Assembly: GCA_029881215.1 (NCBI GenBank)
Contig: JAOUNA010000002.1
Location: 1-52,943, forward strand
Reading direction: 5' to 3'
Length of the DNA stretch: 52,943 bases
Origin: Myxococcales bacterium
Lineage (GTDB): Bacteria > Myxococcota_A > UBA9160 > SMWR01
Positions 25,202 through 33,354 of this stretch are shown here, piece by piece. The notes under the pieces are model-generated. The model worked only from the letters and a program-made list of their open reading frames with translations, did not search any database and was not told where the DNA came from. The position numbers were made by a program, and so were the translations under genes. Position 1 is the first letter of the stretch; each line of letters begins with the position of its first letter.

Positions 25202-26167
25202 ATGCGAAGCGCGCGCTACGAACGCATGACGAAGATCCTGGCCGATCCGGACGTGATGCTGCGCGTGGCCGAACGGATCGGCCGCTTCGAGTTGGGCACG
25301 CGCGACACCCGTCCGGGCGATGCCAGCGAGAGCTTTGCGCCGCGCCAGCGCGCAGCGCTGCAGGCGCACGCAAGCTACTTCCGGGAGAGGTACTTCGAAA
25401 GCGGCAGCTCCGTCGCCGGCATCGAGCCCCTGTTGCAGCACGCAGTCTTCATCGAAGCCTCGAAGCACCTGTACGGCAGGACGCACGTGCGCCCCGTTTC
25501 CGTGTGGGCGAACCTGCTGCTGCCCGGACAGAAGATCGCCCTGCACACGGACGTGCCCGAGTTCCGCGGCATGCGTCGGGGCAAGGAGCCGGACTGGCTG
25601 CTCGTCGCGATGCACCACTCGGGGCTCTTCGACGACTGGCGCATTTCCGCGGCCACCATCGTGATCTGCTTCGGCAGCGAACCCGCCGGCGGAGAGTTCG
25701 TCTTCTACCCCGACGGCCCCTACGGGCGCTCGGTCGCCGCCCCCGCCGAGCCGAACACCGGCATCTTGTTCGACGCGGAGAGCGTGTACCACGGGGTCGA
25801 TTCGCTGGCGCGGAAGAACACGTCCCTGCCCGAGCTCACGCCGCGCGTGGCGCTGCGCTACGGCGGTGACGGCGCGTGGGTACTCGACGACGACCACTCG
25901 GAGATGGCGCGCTACCGCTGGGAAGACGTGCGCTACGCGGTGGCCTGGAAGGCACACTGCTTCGCCGACGCCGCGGAGGAGACCAAGGTGCGCGAACACA
26001 CCCGCGACATCTCGCGCCAGCGCGTGCTCGAGGTCTTGCGCGACGATCTGAACAGCCGAGGCCGCGGAGGAGACGCGCCGCGGGACGAAACCCAGCTCGC
26101 GCAGAGAATCTTCGAAAACTACGTGAAATTCCCGCCCGCCAGGCCCTCGACCGCCGCGGGGCGCTGA
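25202..26167 (+). CDS. Putative 2-oxoglutarate/Fe(II)-dependent oxygenase-like protein
   Basis: 321 residues from ATG 25202, which has CGGAGAG close upstream. The double-stranded beta-helix pattern is visible: iron ligands His115 and Asp117 (IALHTDVPEF), distal His197 (SVYHGVDS) and Arg215 (TPRVALRY) where 2-oxoglutarate would bind. The second half after residue 230 is helical and charged and is not part of the standard fold. The residue spacing supports an Fe/2OG enzyme, but I cannot place it in a characterised subfamily, so the substrate is open. It is divergent from the NSS gene. Confidence 0.6.
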   Translation: MRSARYERMTKILADPDVMLRVAERIGRFELGTRDTRPGDASESFAPRQRAALQAHASYFRERYFESGSSVAGIEPLLQHAVFIEASKHLYGRTHVRPVSVWANLLLPGQKIALHTDVPEFRGMRRGKEPDWLLVAMHHSGLFDDWRISAATIVICFGSEPAGGEFVFYPDGPYGRSVAAPAEPNTGILFDAESVYHGVDSLARKNTSLPELTPRVALRYGGDGAWVLDDDHSEMARYRWEDVRYAVAWKAHCFADAAEETKVREHTRDISRQRVLEVLRDDLNSRGRGGDAPRDETQLAQRIFENYVKFPPARPSTAAGR

Positions 26168-26276
26168 GGGCGAACGGCCGGCCCCGGCACCTCTCCGTCG
26201 GCGACCCACGGCTCGCGTGAGCCGGAGCGGCGCAGCTCCCGCTCCTGCGAGGCTCTTCGGAGCGACATCGGGCCGC

Positions 26277-26282
26277 TACCCT
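26277..26282 (+). promoter_or_regulatory. -10-like TACCCT near the start of the ABC-class ATPase
   Basis: TACCCT ends six bases before GTG 26289, a start with no Shine-Dalgarno. It is a weak match on its own and is listed because the layout repeats at other starts in the window. Confidence 0.2.
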
Positions 26283-26288
26283 GGGCGC

Positions 26289-28088
26289 GTGGGCGACGCG
26301 AACGAACTCCGGCGCATCCTCTCGCGCATCGACGGCAGGGGCTACAAAGCCTATCGCGACCTGCGCGGCGCGTTCGACCTCGGAAGCTCGACCCTGTACG
26401 TGGACCGCGTGCAGGCCGATCCCTTCGCCGCGCCGACGCGGATCCGCGTGCGCATCCCCGCCGAGCGCGCGTCGCTGCCGCCCTCTTCCCTCGAGAATCG
26501 CGTCCGCCGCCTGGCGCTCGCCGACTTCCTCGCGCGCCGGGTGCGCGACGCGACCGACCAGCTCGGCGACCGGAAGCGGGGCAGCGCCAGCAGCGGCCTC
26601 GTGCGCGTGGACGCCGGGGGGCAGCAGGTGCTGGAGCGCAGTGCCGTCGCAATCGCAGACGACTGGGTCGAGGTGCGGCTCGAGGTCGGGCTGCCGGCGG
26701 CGGGACGGCGCGTGCTCGGCCGGCAGGCGGAGGCGCTGCTGTGCGGCGATGTCGCGCGCGTCGCCGAGCGCGGACTCTGCGCGGCGCACGGGCCCGAGGG
26801 CGCGCTGCGTGAGTTCGTCGCGTGCGTCGAGAACCAGGAGGATTTGCGCGCGCAGCTCGACCGCCTCGGCCTGCTCGCATTCGTGGCGAATGGCGCGGTG
26901 CTGCCCCGTGAGAGCGGCAGGAGCGATCGACCGCTGCGCGGCGACGCGGTGATTCCCTTCGCGGCGCCGCGCAGCCTCGAGGTGGAGCTCTCGCTCACGC
27001 ATCCGATGCCGGGCCCGGAAGGCCCGCGCCGAACGCTCACGGGCCTGGGCATTCCGAAGGGCGTGACGCTCATCGTGGGCGGCGGCTACCACGGCAAGTC
27101 GACCCTGCTGCGCGCGCTCGAGCGCGCTGTGTATCCGCACATTCCGGGAGATGGCCGGGAGTGGGTGGTGAGTCGCCCGGATCTGGTGAAGATCCGCGCC
27201 GAGGATGGCCGGCGCGTGGCGTGCGTCGACATCAGCGGCTTCATCTCGGCGCTGCCCGGGGGTCGCCGCACGGACGTCTTCTCGAGCGACGACGCGAGCG
27301 GCAGCACCAGCCAGGCCGCCAACATCGTCGAAGCGGTGGAGGCCGGCGCGCGCGGCCTGCTGCTCGACGAGGACACCTCGGCCACCAACTTCATGGTGCG
27401 CGACGCGCGCATGCAGGCGCTGATCGCGAAGCAGCACGAGCCCATCACCCCCTTCCTCGACCGCGTCCGCGAGCTCTACGAGCGCCAGGGCGTCTCGAGC
27501 GTGCTGGTCATGGGCGGCTGCGGGGACTACTTCGACGTCGCCGACACCGTGATCCTGATGCGCGAGTATCGCCCCCACGACGCCACCCGCAAGGCGCGCA
27601 GCATCGCGCGCGCCCAACCCTCCGCGCGCCGCGCGGAGCTTCGCGACCCCCTGCCGGTCAGCCCCGCGCGCATTCCGCGGCCGGACAGCATCGACGCTTC
27701 GCGGGGCCGGCGCGAAGTGAAGATCGACGCGAAGCACATCGACCTCATCGTCTACGGAACCGAGCCGATCGACCTGCGCTGCGTGGAACAGCTGGTGGAC
27801 CCGAGCCAGACGCGCGCAATCGGCTTCGCGATCCACCTGGCAGCGGAGCGGTTCATGCAGGCGGACGCCTCGCTTGCCGAGATTCTCGAGGCTCTCGAGG
27901 CATTTCTCGACGCCCGGGGACTCGACGCCCTCGAGCCCTTTCACCGCCCGGAGCTTCACCCGGGCAACCTGGCCCGGCCCCGCCGCTTCGAAATCGCCGC
28001 CGCGCTCAACCGCCTGCGAACCCTCGAGATGCGCGTGCTGTCCGAGGGCGCATCCGATGGCCTCGGGCGGCGGGACAGAACCGGGTAA
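26289..28088 (+). CDS. Predicted ABC-class P-loop ATPase (DUF2791/PF09818 family)
   Basis: 599 residues from GTG 26289 (open to 26217; family members begin near LRRILSRIDGRGYKAYRDLR, so the inner start is preferred). Walker A is VGGGYHGKSTLLRALE, followed by CVDISGFISALPGG, a signature-like SGSTSQAANIVEAVE and the Walker B region GLLLDEDTSATNFMVRD. Members are soluble ABC-class ATPases without a transporter partner. The trypanosome homologue MRB1590 acts in RNA editing and binds RNA, so RNA-linked work is possible in bacteria. No permease is nearby. The next gene starts eleven bases after the stop. Confidence 0.88.
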   Translation: MGDANELRRILSRIDGRGYKAYRDLRGAFDLGSSTLYVDRVQADPFAAPTRIRVRIPAERASLPPSSLENRVRRLALADFLARRVRDATDQLGDRKRGSASSGLVRVDAGGQQVLERSAVAIADDWVEVRLEVGLPAAGRRVLGRQAEALLCGDVARVAERGLCAAHGPEGALREFVACVENQEDLRAQLDRLGLLAFVANGAVLPRESGRSDRPLRGDAVIPFAAPRSLEVELSLTHPMPGPEGPRRTLTGLGIPKGVTLIVGGGYHGKSTLLRALERAVYPHIPGDGREWVVSRPDLVKIRAEDGRRVACVDISGFISALPGGRRTDVFSSDDASGSTSQAANIVEAVEAGARGLLLDEDTSATNFMVRDARMQALIAKQHEPITPFLDRVRELYERQGVSSVLVMGGCGDYFDVADTVILMREYRPHDATRKARSIARAQPSARRAELRDPLPVSPARIPRPDSIDASRGRREVKIDAKHIDLIVYGTEPIDLRCVEQLVDPSQTRAIGFAIHLAAERFMQADASLAEILEALEAFLDARGLDALEPFHRPELHPGNLARPRRFEIAAALNRLRTLEMRVLSEGASDGLGRRDRTG

Positions 28089-28091
28089 GCT
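28086..28091 (+). promoter_or_regulatory. -10-like TAAGCT near the start of the rhodanese fusion gene
   Basis: TAAGCT begins at the stop codon of the previous gene and ends eight bases before ATG 28100, which lacks a Shine-Dalgarno. It could drive a leaderless internal transcript. Confidence 0.25.
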
Positions 28092-28099
28092 CACGGCCC

Positions 28100-29038
28100 A
28101 TGAAGCGCGTGCTCTGCCTCTTCACGACGCGACCCGCGATCGTCGAGCTGACGCCCGTGCTGCGCGCGCTCGACGCACGCCGCGAGCGCATCGCGACGCG
28201 CCACGTGGCCGCCTCCCCGCGCGCAGAGCTCCTCCAGCTCTTCGCGCGCGACGTCGGCATGCGAGTCGATCACGACCTCCCGCTGGCGGAGACGTGTCAG
28301 AGTGCGGCAGAGATCGTCTCCAGCGTGCTCGCGTCGCTCGATCCGCTCTTCGAGAGCGAGCCGATCCAGCTGCTGCTCGTCCAGGGAGAGACGAGCGCGG
28401 CGCTGGCCGGCGCGCTCGGCGCCTTCCTGCGCGGCATTCCCGTCGCCTACCTGGAGGCGGATGCATCCGTTCGGGCAGGCGCGCAGCCTTCGCCCGAGGC
28501 GTTTCATCACAGACTCATCGCGCATCTGGCTTCGCTGCACTTTGCGCCGACGCAGGGCAGCGGAGACAGTGGAGAGCGCATCGCCGATGCCCTCGAACGC
28601 TTCCTCGCGGCACGATCGGCGCGCGCGCGCGACGCAGACCCGTCGCCCGGCGCGGCCCGCTCGCTCGCGGATTTCGTGGCGGCGGCGAAGCAGTGCGTCG
28701 TGGAAATCCCGCCCGAGGAGGCGCGGCGCATCCTCGACGCACCGGATCGCGAGGGCTGGAGCTTCGTGGATGTGCGCGAGCCGGACGAATACGCCGAAGG
28801 CCACGTACCCGGCGCCCGCAGCTTCCCGCGCGGCTTTCTCGAGGTTCGGGCAGACCTCGAGCACTACAAGCGCGATGCCTGGCTCGCGGACCGCAGCCGC
28901 AAGCTGATCCTCTACTGCGGCGGGGGGCATCGCAGCGCGCTGGCCGCGCAGACCCTGCGGCAGATGGGATTCCAGCGCGTGGTGTCGATGTCGGAAGGTT
29001 GGACGGGCTGGACGCAGCGCGACTACCCGCAGGAGTGA
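28100..29038 (+). CDS. Half UDP-GlcNAc-2-epimerase-like domain fused to a rhodanese domain
   Basis: 312 residues. Residues 1-155 follow the N-terminal Rossmann half of WecB-type UDP-GlcNAc 2-epimerase: LFTTRPAIVELTPVLRAL, LLLVQGETSAALAGALGAF, IPVAYLEADASV and LIAHLASLHFAPT. The C-terminal half that binds UDP and holds most catalytic residues is absent. After a linker, residues 205-312 form a rhodanese domain (FVDVREPDEYAEGHVPGA) with active-site loop YCGGGHRS, so the catalytic Cys is present. Rhodaneses move sulfane sulfur or act as phosphatases. The fusion is continuous with normal codon pattern, so it is not an obvious broken gene. Combined function unknown. Confidence 0.75.
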   Translation: MKRVLCLFTTRPAIVELTPVLRALDARRERIATRHVAASPRAELLQLFARDVGMRVDHDLPLAETCQSAAEIVSSVLASLDPLFESEPIQLLLVQGETSAALAGALGAFLRGIPVAYLEADASVRAGAQPSPEAFHHRLIAHLASLHFAPTQGSGDSGERIADALERFLAARSARARDADPSPGAARSLADFVAAAKQCVVEIPPEEARRILDAPDREGWSFVDVREPDEYAEGHVPGARSFPRGFLEVRADLEHYKRDAWLADRSRKLILYCGGGHRSALAAQTLRQMGFQRVVSMSEGWTGWTQRDYPQE

Positions 29039-29089
29039 TGCGGCGGGCGCCAGCGGGCCGCCCGCGCGGCCGCCGCGCGCCGCCGCGGC

Positions 29090-29095
29090 TATGCT
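29090..29095 (+). promoter_or_regulatory. -10-like TATGCT near the Nudix start
   Basis: TATGCT ends seven bases before ATG 29103 and overlaps the alternative ATG at 29091. If it is a true -10, the outer ATG cannot be the start and the transcript is leaderless. Confidence 0.35.
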
Positions 29096-29102
29096 TCGCG
29101 GC

Positions 29103-29726
29103 ATGGTCCATCGCTTCGACTCGGCGCTGCGCGGACGCGTCGCTGCCCACTTGCAGCGCTTCGATTGCCGCGCCCACGGCGGGCCCGGCCTGCGCCACGC
29201 GGCGGTCGCGGTCACGCTTCTCGCCGACGGCGAAGGCCGCGCCTGTTTCGCGCTCACGCGGCGCACCACGCGCCTGAGCGCCCACAAGGGGCAATGGGCG
29301 CTCCCCGGCGGACGCGTGGACGCCGGCGAGACACCCGCCGAGGCCGCCTTGCGCGAGCTCGGCGAAGAGCTCGGGCTCGAGCTCCCGGCCGACAGCGTGC
29401 TCGGCCGGCTCGACGACTACCCGACGCGCTCGGGCTACTGCATCAGCCCGGTGGTGATCTGGGCGGGCGACGGCGCCCGACTCGAGCCGAACCCGGACGA
29501 GGTCGCCGCCGCCTACTGCGTGCCGCTGGCGGAGCTCGAGCGCGACGACGTGCCGCGGCTGCGGGCCATTCCCGAGAGCGATCGCCCCGTGCTCTGCATC
29601 CCCCTGCTGGGCGCGCACATCCACGCGCCGACGGCGGCCATCCTGTACCAGCTGCGCGAGGTGGGGCTGCGCGGCGAGGCCACGCGCGTGGCCCACTACG
29701 AGCAGCCGGTCTTCGCCTGGCGCTGA
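29103..29726 (+). CDS. Nudix hydrolase, CoA pyrophosphatase-like
   Basis: 207 residues from ATG 29103 (211 from ATG 29091). A perfect Nudix box G-x5-E-x7-REL-x-EEL-G-L follows HKGQWALPGG at about residue 70. The LTRRTTRLSAHKGQ lead-in resembles the NudL/CoAse group that cleaves CoA and acyl-CoA to 3',5'-ADP and phosphopantetheine derivatives; the extra UPF0035-like motif is incomplete, so ADP-sugar or other nucleotides remain possible. No Shine-Dalgarno at either start. Confidence 0.82.
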   Translation: MVHRFDSALRGRVAAHLQRFDCRAHGGPGLRHAAVAVTLLADGEGRACFALTRRTTRLSAHKGQWALPGGRVDAGETPAEAALRELGEELGLELPADSVLGRLDDYPTRSGYCISPVVIWAGDGARLEPNPDEVAAAYCVPLAELERDDVPRLRAIPESDRPVLCIPLLGAHIHAPTAAILYQLREVGLRGEATRVAHYEQPVFAWR

Positions 29727-29760
29727 GCTTCGGGGATCACTCGGGAGCTGCGTCCGGTCG

Positions 29761-30522
29761 ATGAGTCCCGACATGACGCGATCCAGCGGGATCTCCACCG
29801 AGGGCTGGACGGCGCTGTGGGCTGGGGCGCTGCTCGCCGCCGTCGCGCTGTGGCTTCCGCTGGCGAGCTTCGTTCTCTCCTACTTCAGCGTGCTGGTCCA
29901 CGAGATGGGCCACGCGCTGATGGGCTGGATCTACGGCTATCCATCGCTTCCCGCGTTCGACTTCGTCTACGGAGGCGGCGTCACCTCGCACACGCAGCGG
30001 GCACCGGCGTTGGCGCTCGGCGTGCAGGGCGCGCTGCTCGGAGTCGCCTGGGTCGTCCGCCGCAATCCCGCCGGCCTGATGCTCGCCCTCGGCAGCGCCG
30101 CGCTGTATGCGCTCACCGCCTGGACCCCTCTCCACGAGCCCCTGATCGTCGCCATGGGGCCCGGCGCGGAGCTCGTCGTCTCCGCCGTCTTCCTGCACCG
30201 CGGGCTCAGCGGACGCACCTGCCACCACCGAGCCGAACGGTTCGCCTACGCTTTCCTCGGCTGGTTCGTCATCCTCGACAATCTGCGCTTCGCGCATCGG
30301 CTCCTCACCAGCGCCTTCCAGCGGGAGATCTACGCGGAGGCCAAGGGCGGCGGGCACTGGATGGACTTCTCCGTGCTGGCCGAACAGCACCTGCACGTCG
30401 CCCTCGAGCAGGTCGCCGCGCTCTTTCTCATCCTGTGCTTGCTCGCGCCGACCCTCGCCGTTCTCGGCAACTGGAACCGCCGGACGCTCGCTGCCGCGAT
30501 CCTCGAGCTGCGCCGCCTGTAA
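29761..30522 (+). CDS. Integral membrane protein with HEMGH metallopeptidase-like motif (M50B-like)
   Basis: 253 residues with about seven hydrophobic segments. HEMGH at residues 47-51 lies at the end of a membrane helix (SVLVHEMGHALMGW), as in site-2-protease-type and M50B peptidases. The second motif, usually with Asp after a later helix, is not obvious. A GGGVTSHTQR segment follows. It may be a membrane metalloprotease or a metal-binding protein that lost activity. ATG 29773 is an alternative start. It is convergent with fdsA. Confidence 0.6.
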   Translation: MSPDMTRSSGISTEGWTALWAGALLAAVALWLPLASFVLSYFSVLVHEMGHALMGWIYGYPSLPAFDFVYGGGVTSHTQRAPALALGVQGALLGVAWVVRRNPAGLMLALGSAALYALTAWTPLHEPLIVAMGPGAELVVSAVFLHRGLSGRTCHHRAERFAYAFLGWFVILDNLRFAHRLLTSAFQREIYAEAKGGGHWMDFSVLAEQHLHVALEQVAALFLILCLLAPTLAVLGNWNRRTLAAAILELRRL

Positions 30523-30548
30523 ACGCGCGCACGGCCAGCGCGCCGCGC

Positions 30549-33350
30549 TCAGTCGGCCACGCGCTCCACGCGCACCGCGCAGAACTTGAACTCGGGGATC
30601 TTCCCGTCCGGATCGAGCTCGTCGAGGGTGAGCAAATTGGCCGCGGCCTCGCGGAAGTGGAACGGGATGAATACGGACCCCGGGTACTCGCGCACCGCGA
30701 CGCGCGCGCGCAACGTGACGCTGCCCCGAGGACTCGCGACGCGCACCCGATCCCCGTCGGCGATATCGAGCTTGGCAGCGTCATCCGGATGGATGCCGAC
30801 GAACGCCTCCGGCTCGATGGCATCCAGGGCCCGGGCGCGGCGCGTCATCGAGCCGGTGTGCCAGTGCTCGAGCAGGCGGCCGGTGTTCAGCACGAACGGA
30901 TAGACGTCGTCGGGCAGCTCGCGCGCCGCCTCCCACTCGGCCGGCACGAACTTCGCCTTGCCGCTCTCCGTGGGGAAGCCGCCCGAGAACAGCACGACGG
31001 GGCCGTCCTCGTTCTCGGGGTCCGGATTCGGCCACAACCTTCCGGTCGGGCTGAGATTCCCGTAGGAGAGCGTCGCGTAGGAGCCCGAGAGCTGCGCGAA
31101 CTCGTCGAAGATCTCCTCCGAAGAGCCGTAGTGCATCGGGTAGCCCATGCGCGTCGAGATGTCGCAGATGATCTGCCAGTCGAGTCGCGCCTGGCCGGGC
31201 ATGCGCAGGGCGGGGCGACCGATCTGCACGCGGCGGTCCGTATTGGTGTAGGTGCCGAGCTTCTCGAGATAGGCGCTGGCCGGCAGGATCACGTCTGCGA
31301 ACTCGGCCGTTTCGGTCAAGAAGATGTCCTGCACCACGAGGAAGTCGAGATTGGCCAGCGCCTGGCGCACCTTGTTGACGTTCGGGTCCGAGAGGAAGGG
31401 ATTCTCTCCCATGATGTACATGCCCTGGATGCTGCCCTCGAGCGCGCCCTTCGTGATCTCGACGACCGTGAGGCCGCGCACCGGCGAGAGCGGCCGCCCC
31501 CAAGCCCGCTCGAACTTTTCGCGAACCTCGGGGTTCTCGACGGGCTGATAGTCCGGATACGCCATGGGGATCAGGCCCGCGTCGCTGGCGCCTTGCACGT
31601 TGTTCTGACCGCGCAGCGGATGCAGTCCCGAGCCCGCCCTTCCCACGTTGCCCGTCAACAGCGCGAGCGAGATGAGACAGCGCGCGTTGTTCGTGCCGTA
31701 TACGTGCTGCGAGATGCCCATGCCCCAGAAGATGATCGCGCTCCGCGCTCGACCGAACGCGCGCGCAATCGCGCGGATGGTGTCCGGCTCGATGCCGCAG
31801 ATCTTCGCGGCCAGGTCCGGCGTGTACCTGCCGACCACCTCCCGCAGCGCATCGAAATTCTCCGTGTGCTGCTCCACGTAGGCCCGATCCACCAGATCCT
31901 CCGCGATGATGACGTGCATCATCGCGTTGTAGAAGGCCACGTCGGTACCGGGCTTGATGCGGCAGTAGAAATCCGCGTGATCGGCCAGATCGGAGCGCCG
32001 CGGATCCACGACGATGAGCTTCGTTCCCGCCTTGTGCGCCTGCTTGAAGAAGCTGGCCGCAACGGGGTGATTGGCGGTGGCATTCGAGCCAACCACCAAC
32101 GCGGCCTCGGCGTTGACGATGTCGCCGTACGTGGTGGTGACGGCGCCGCTGCCGATCATCTCGAGCAGGGCAGCCACGCTCGACGCATGACACAAGCGCG
32201 TGCAGTGATCGACGTTGTGCGTTCCCCAGGCCGCGCGGATCAACTTCTGGAAGAGATACGCCTCCTCGTTGGAGCACTTCGCGCTGCCGAAGCCCGCCAG
32301 CGCGTCCGGCCCGCTCGTGTCCCGAATGGCGCAGAGTCGCGCCGCGACGAGATCGAGCGCCTCGTCCCAGGTTGCCTCGCGGAAGGCGGGCATCACCTCC
32401 GCGTAGTCGACCAGACCACCGGGCTTGCGGCGCCCATCGTGCTCGCCGCGGACGTCTCTCGACAGGGCTCCCTTCGGGTAGTGGGAGTCCCGCCGGATCA
32501 GCGGCACCGTCAGTCGCTGCGCGTGCTGCGCGTAGTCCCAGCCGTAGCGACCCTTGACACACAGGCGCTGCTGATTCCCCGGGCTCTCGCGGCCCTCGGC
32601 GAAGACGATCGAATTCTCTTGTTCGTCCACGTAGTAGGTGAGCGCACAACCGACGCCGCAGTAGGGACAGACGCTGGCGACCCGCGCGAGCTGCGCTCGA
32701 GGCCGCAGCGGCCGAACGATCGGCTTGTCCACCAGGGCGCCGGTCGGACACACCGCGGCGCACTCGCCGCAGGACACGCAGCTGCTCGCGCCCATCGGAA
32801 GGTCCAGATCGAACGCGATGCGCGCGCTGTAGCCCTTGCCGGTACGGCCCATGACCTCGTTGTTCTGCACATCGTCACACGCGCGTATGCAGCGATCACA
32901 GAGGATGCAGGCCTGGTGATCGACGGCAATCACCGACGAGCTTGCATCCGTCGGCCGGGCGTCGCCGCGGGGCAGGCGCTCGCCCCGCGCATCGTAACGG
33001 CGGGCGAGATCGAGCAGCGCGTTGCCTCCCACGGTGGATTCCTTGGGATCCTCCGCCTCGGTCGGCTGATCCGACATCAAGAGCTCGGTGAGCATCTTGC
33101 GATGCAACTCGACTTCGGGCGTGGAGGTCTTGACTTCCATGCCCGGGGCGCAGCGGCGCACGCAGGACGCCGCCAGCACGCGCTCTCCGACGTCCACCAC
33201 GCACATGCGACAGACGCCCACGGGGTCGAGGCGGGAATCGTGACACAGCACCGGAATCTCGATGCCGCGGGAACGCGCGGCCTCCCAGATCGTGGCGCCC
33301 TCGTGCACCTCGACCCGCAACCCGTCGATCGTGAGCTCGATCCTCGACAC
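30549..33350 (-). CDS. fdsA: NAD-linked formate dehydrogenase catalytic subunit (FdsA/FdhF type, Cys form)
   Basis: 933 residues; oxidises formate to CO2 at a Mo or W bis-MGD site. Domains in order: 2Fe-2S ferredoxin (Cys36, Cys47, Cys50), a His/Cys cluster region, two 4Fe-4S sets (CILCDRCIRAC near 148; CVSCGECAAVCPTG near 191), the CPYCGVGC cluster near 228, and the molybdopterin domains with Cys387-His388 (TRLCHASS) as active-site metal ligand and acid/base. Codon 387 is TGT, so it is a cysteine enzyme. GRAGSGLHPLRGQNNVQGA is a further family mark. It is the last gene of an operon with AOR, MobA-MoaD and the NuoEF-like diaphorase; GTG start four bases after the AOR stop. Cytoplasmic, no Tat signal. 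Confidence 0.93.
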   Translation of the reverse strand: MSRIELTIDGLRVEVHEGATIWEAARSRGIEIPVLCHDSRLDPVGVCRMCVVDVGERVLAASCVRRCAPGMEVKTSTPEVELHRKMLTELLMSDQPTEAEDPKESTVGGNALLDLARRYDARGERLPRGDARPTDASSSVIAVDHQACILCDRCIRACDDVQNNEVMGRTGKGYSARIAFDLDLPMGASSCVSCGECAAVCPTGALVDKPIVRPLRPRAQLARVASVCPYCGVGCALTYYVDEQENSIVFAEGRESPGNQQRLCVKGRYGWDYAQHAQRLTVPLIRRDSHYPKGALSRDVRGEHDGRRKPGGLVDYAEVMPAFREATWDEALDLVAARLCAIRDTSGPDALAGFGSAKCSNEEAYLFQKLIRAAWGTHNVDHCTRLCHASSVAALLEMIGSGAVTTTYGDIVNAEAALVVGSNATANHPVAASFFKQAHKAGTKLIVVDPRRSDLADHADFYCRIKPGTDVAFYNAMMHVIIAEDLVDRAYVEQHTENFDALREVVGRYTPDLAAKICGIEPDTIRAIARAFGRARSAIIFWGMGISQHVYGTNNARCLISLALLTGNVGRAGSGLHPLRGQNNVQGASDAGLIPMAYPDYQPVENPEVREKFERAWGRPLSPVRGLTVVEITKGALEGSIQGMYIMGENPFLSDPNVNKVRQALANLDFLVVQDIFLTETAEFADVILPASAYLEKLGTYTNTDRRVQIGRPALRMPGQARLDWQIICDISTRMGYPMHYGSSEEIFDEFAQLSGSYATLSYGNLSPTGRLWPNPDPENEDGPVVLFSGGFPTESGKAKFVPAEWEAARELPDDVYPFVLNTGRLLEHWHTGSMTRRARALDAIEPEAFVGIHPDDAAKLDIADGDRVRVASPRGSVTLRARVAVREYPGSVFIPFHFREAAANLLTLDELDPDGKIPEFKFCAVRVERVAD

Positions 33351-33354
33351 GCGC

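Noticed and set aside
28100-28570. Epimerase half as a pseudogene remnant
   Set aside because: The frame is unbroken, the domain edges are clean and the rhodanese active site is intact, so a working fusion is more likely than decay. Only comparison with relatives can settle it.
32180-32200. Possible selenocysteine at the formate dehydrogenase active site
   Set aside because: The codon is TGT (Cys387) and the frame has no internal TGA, so no SECIS element is needed.
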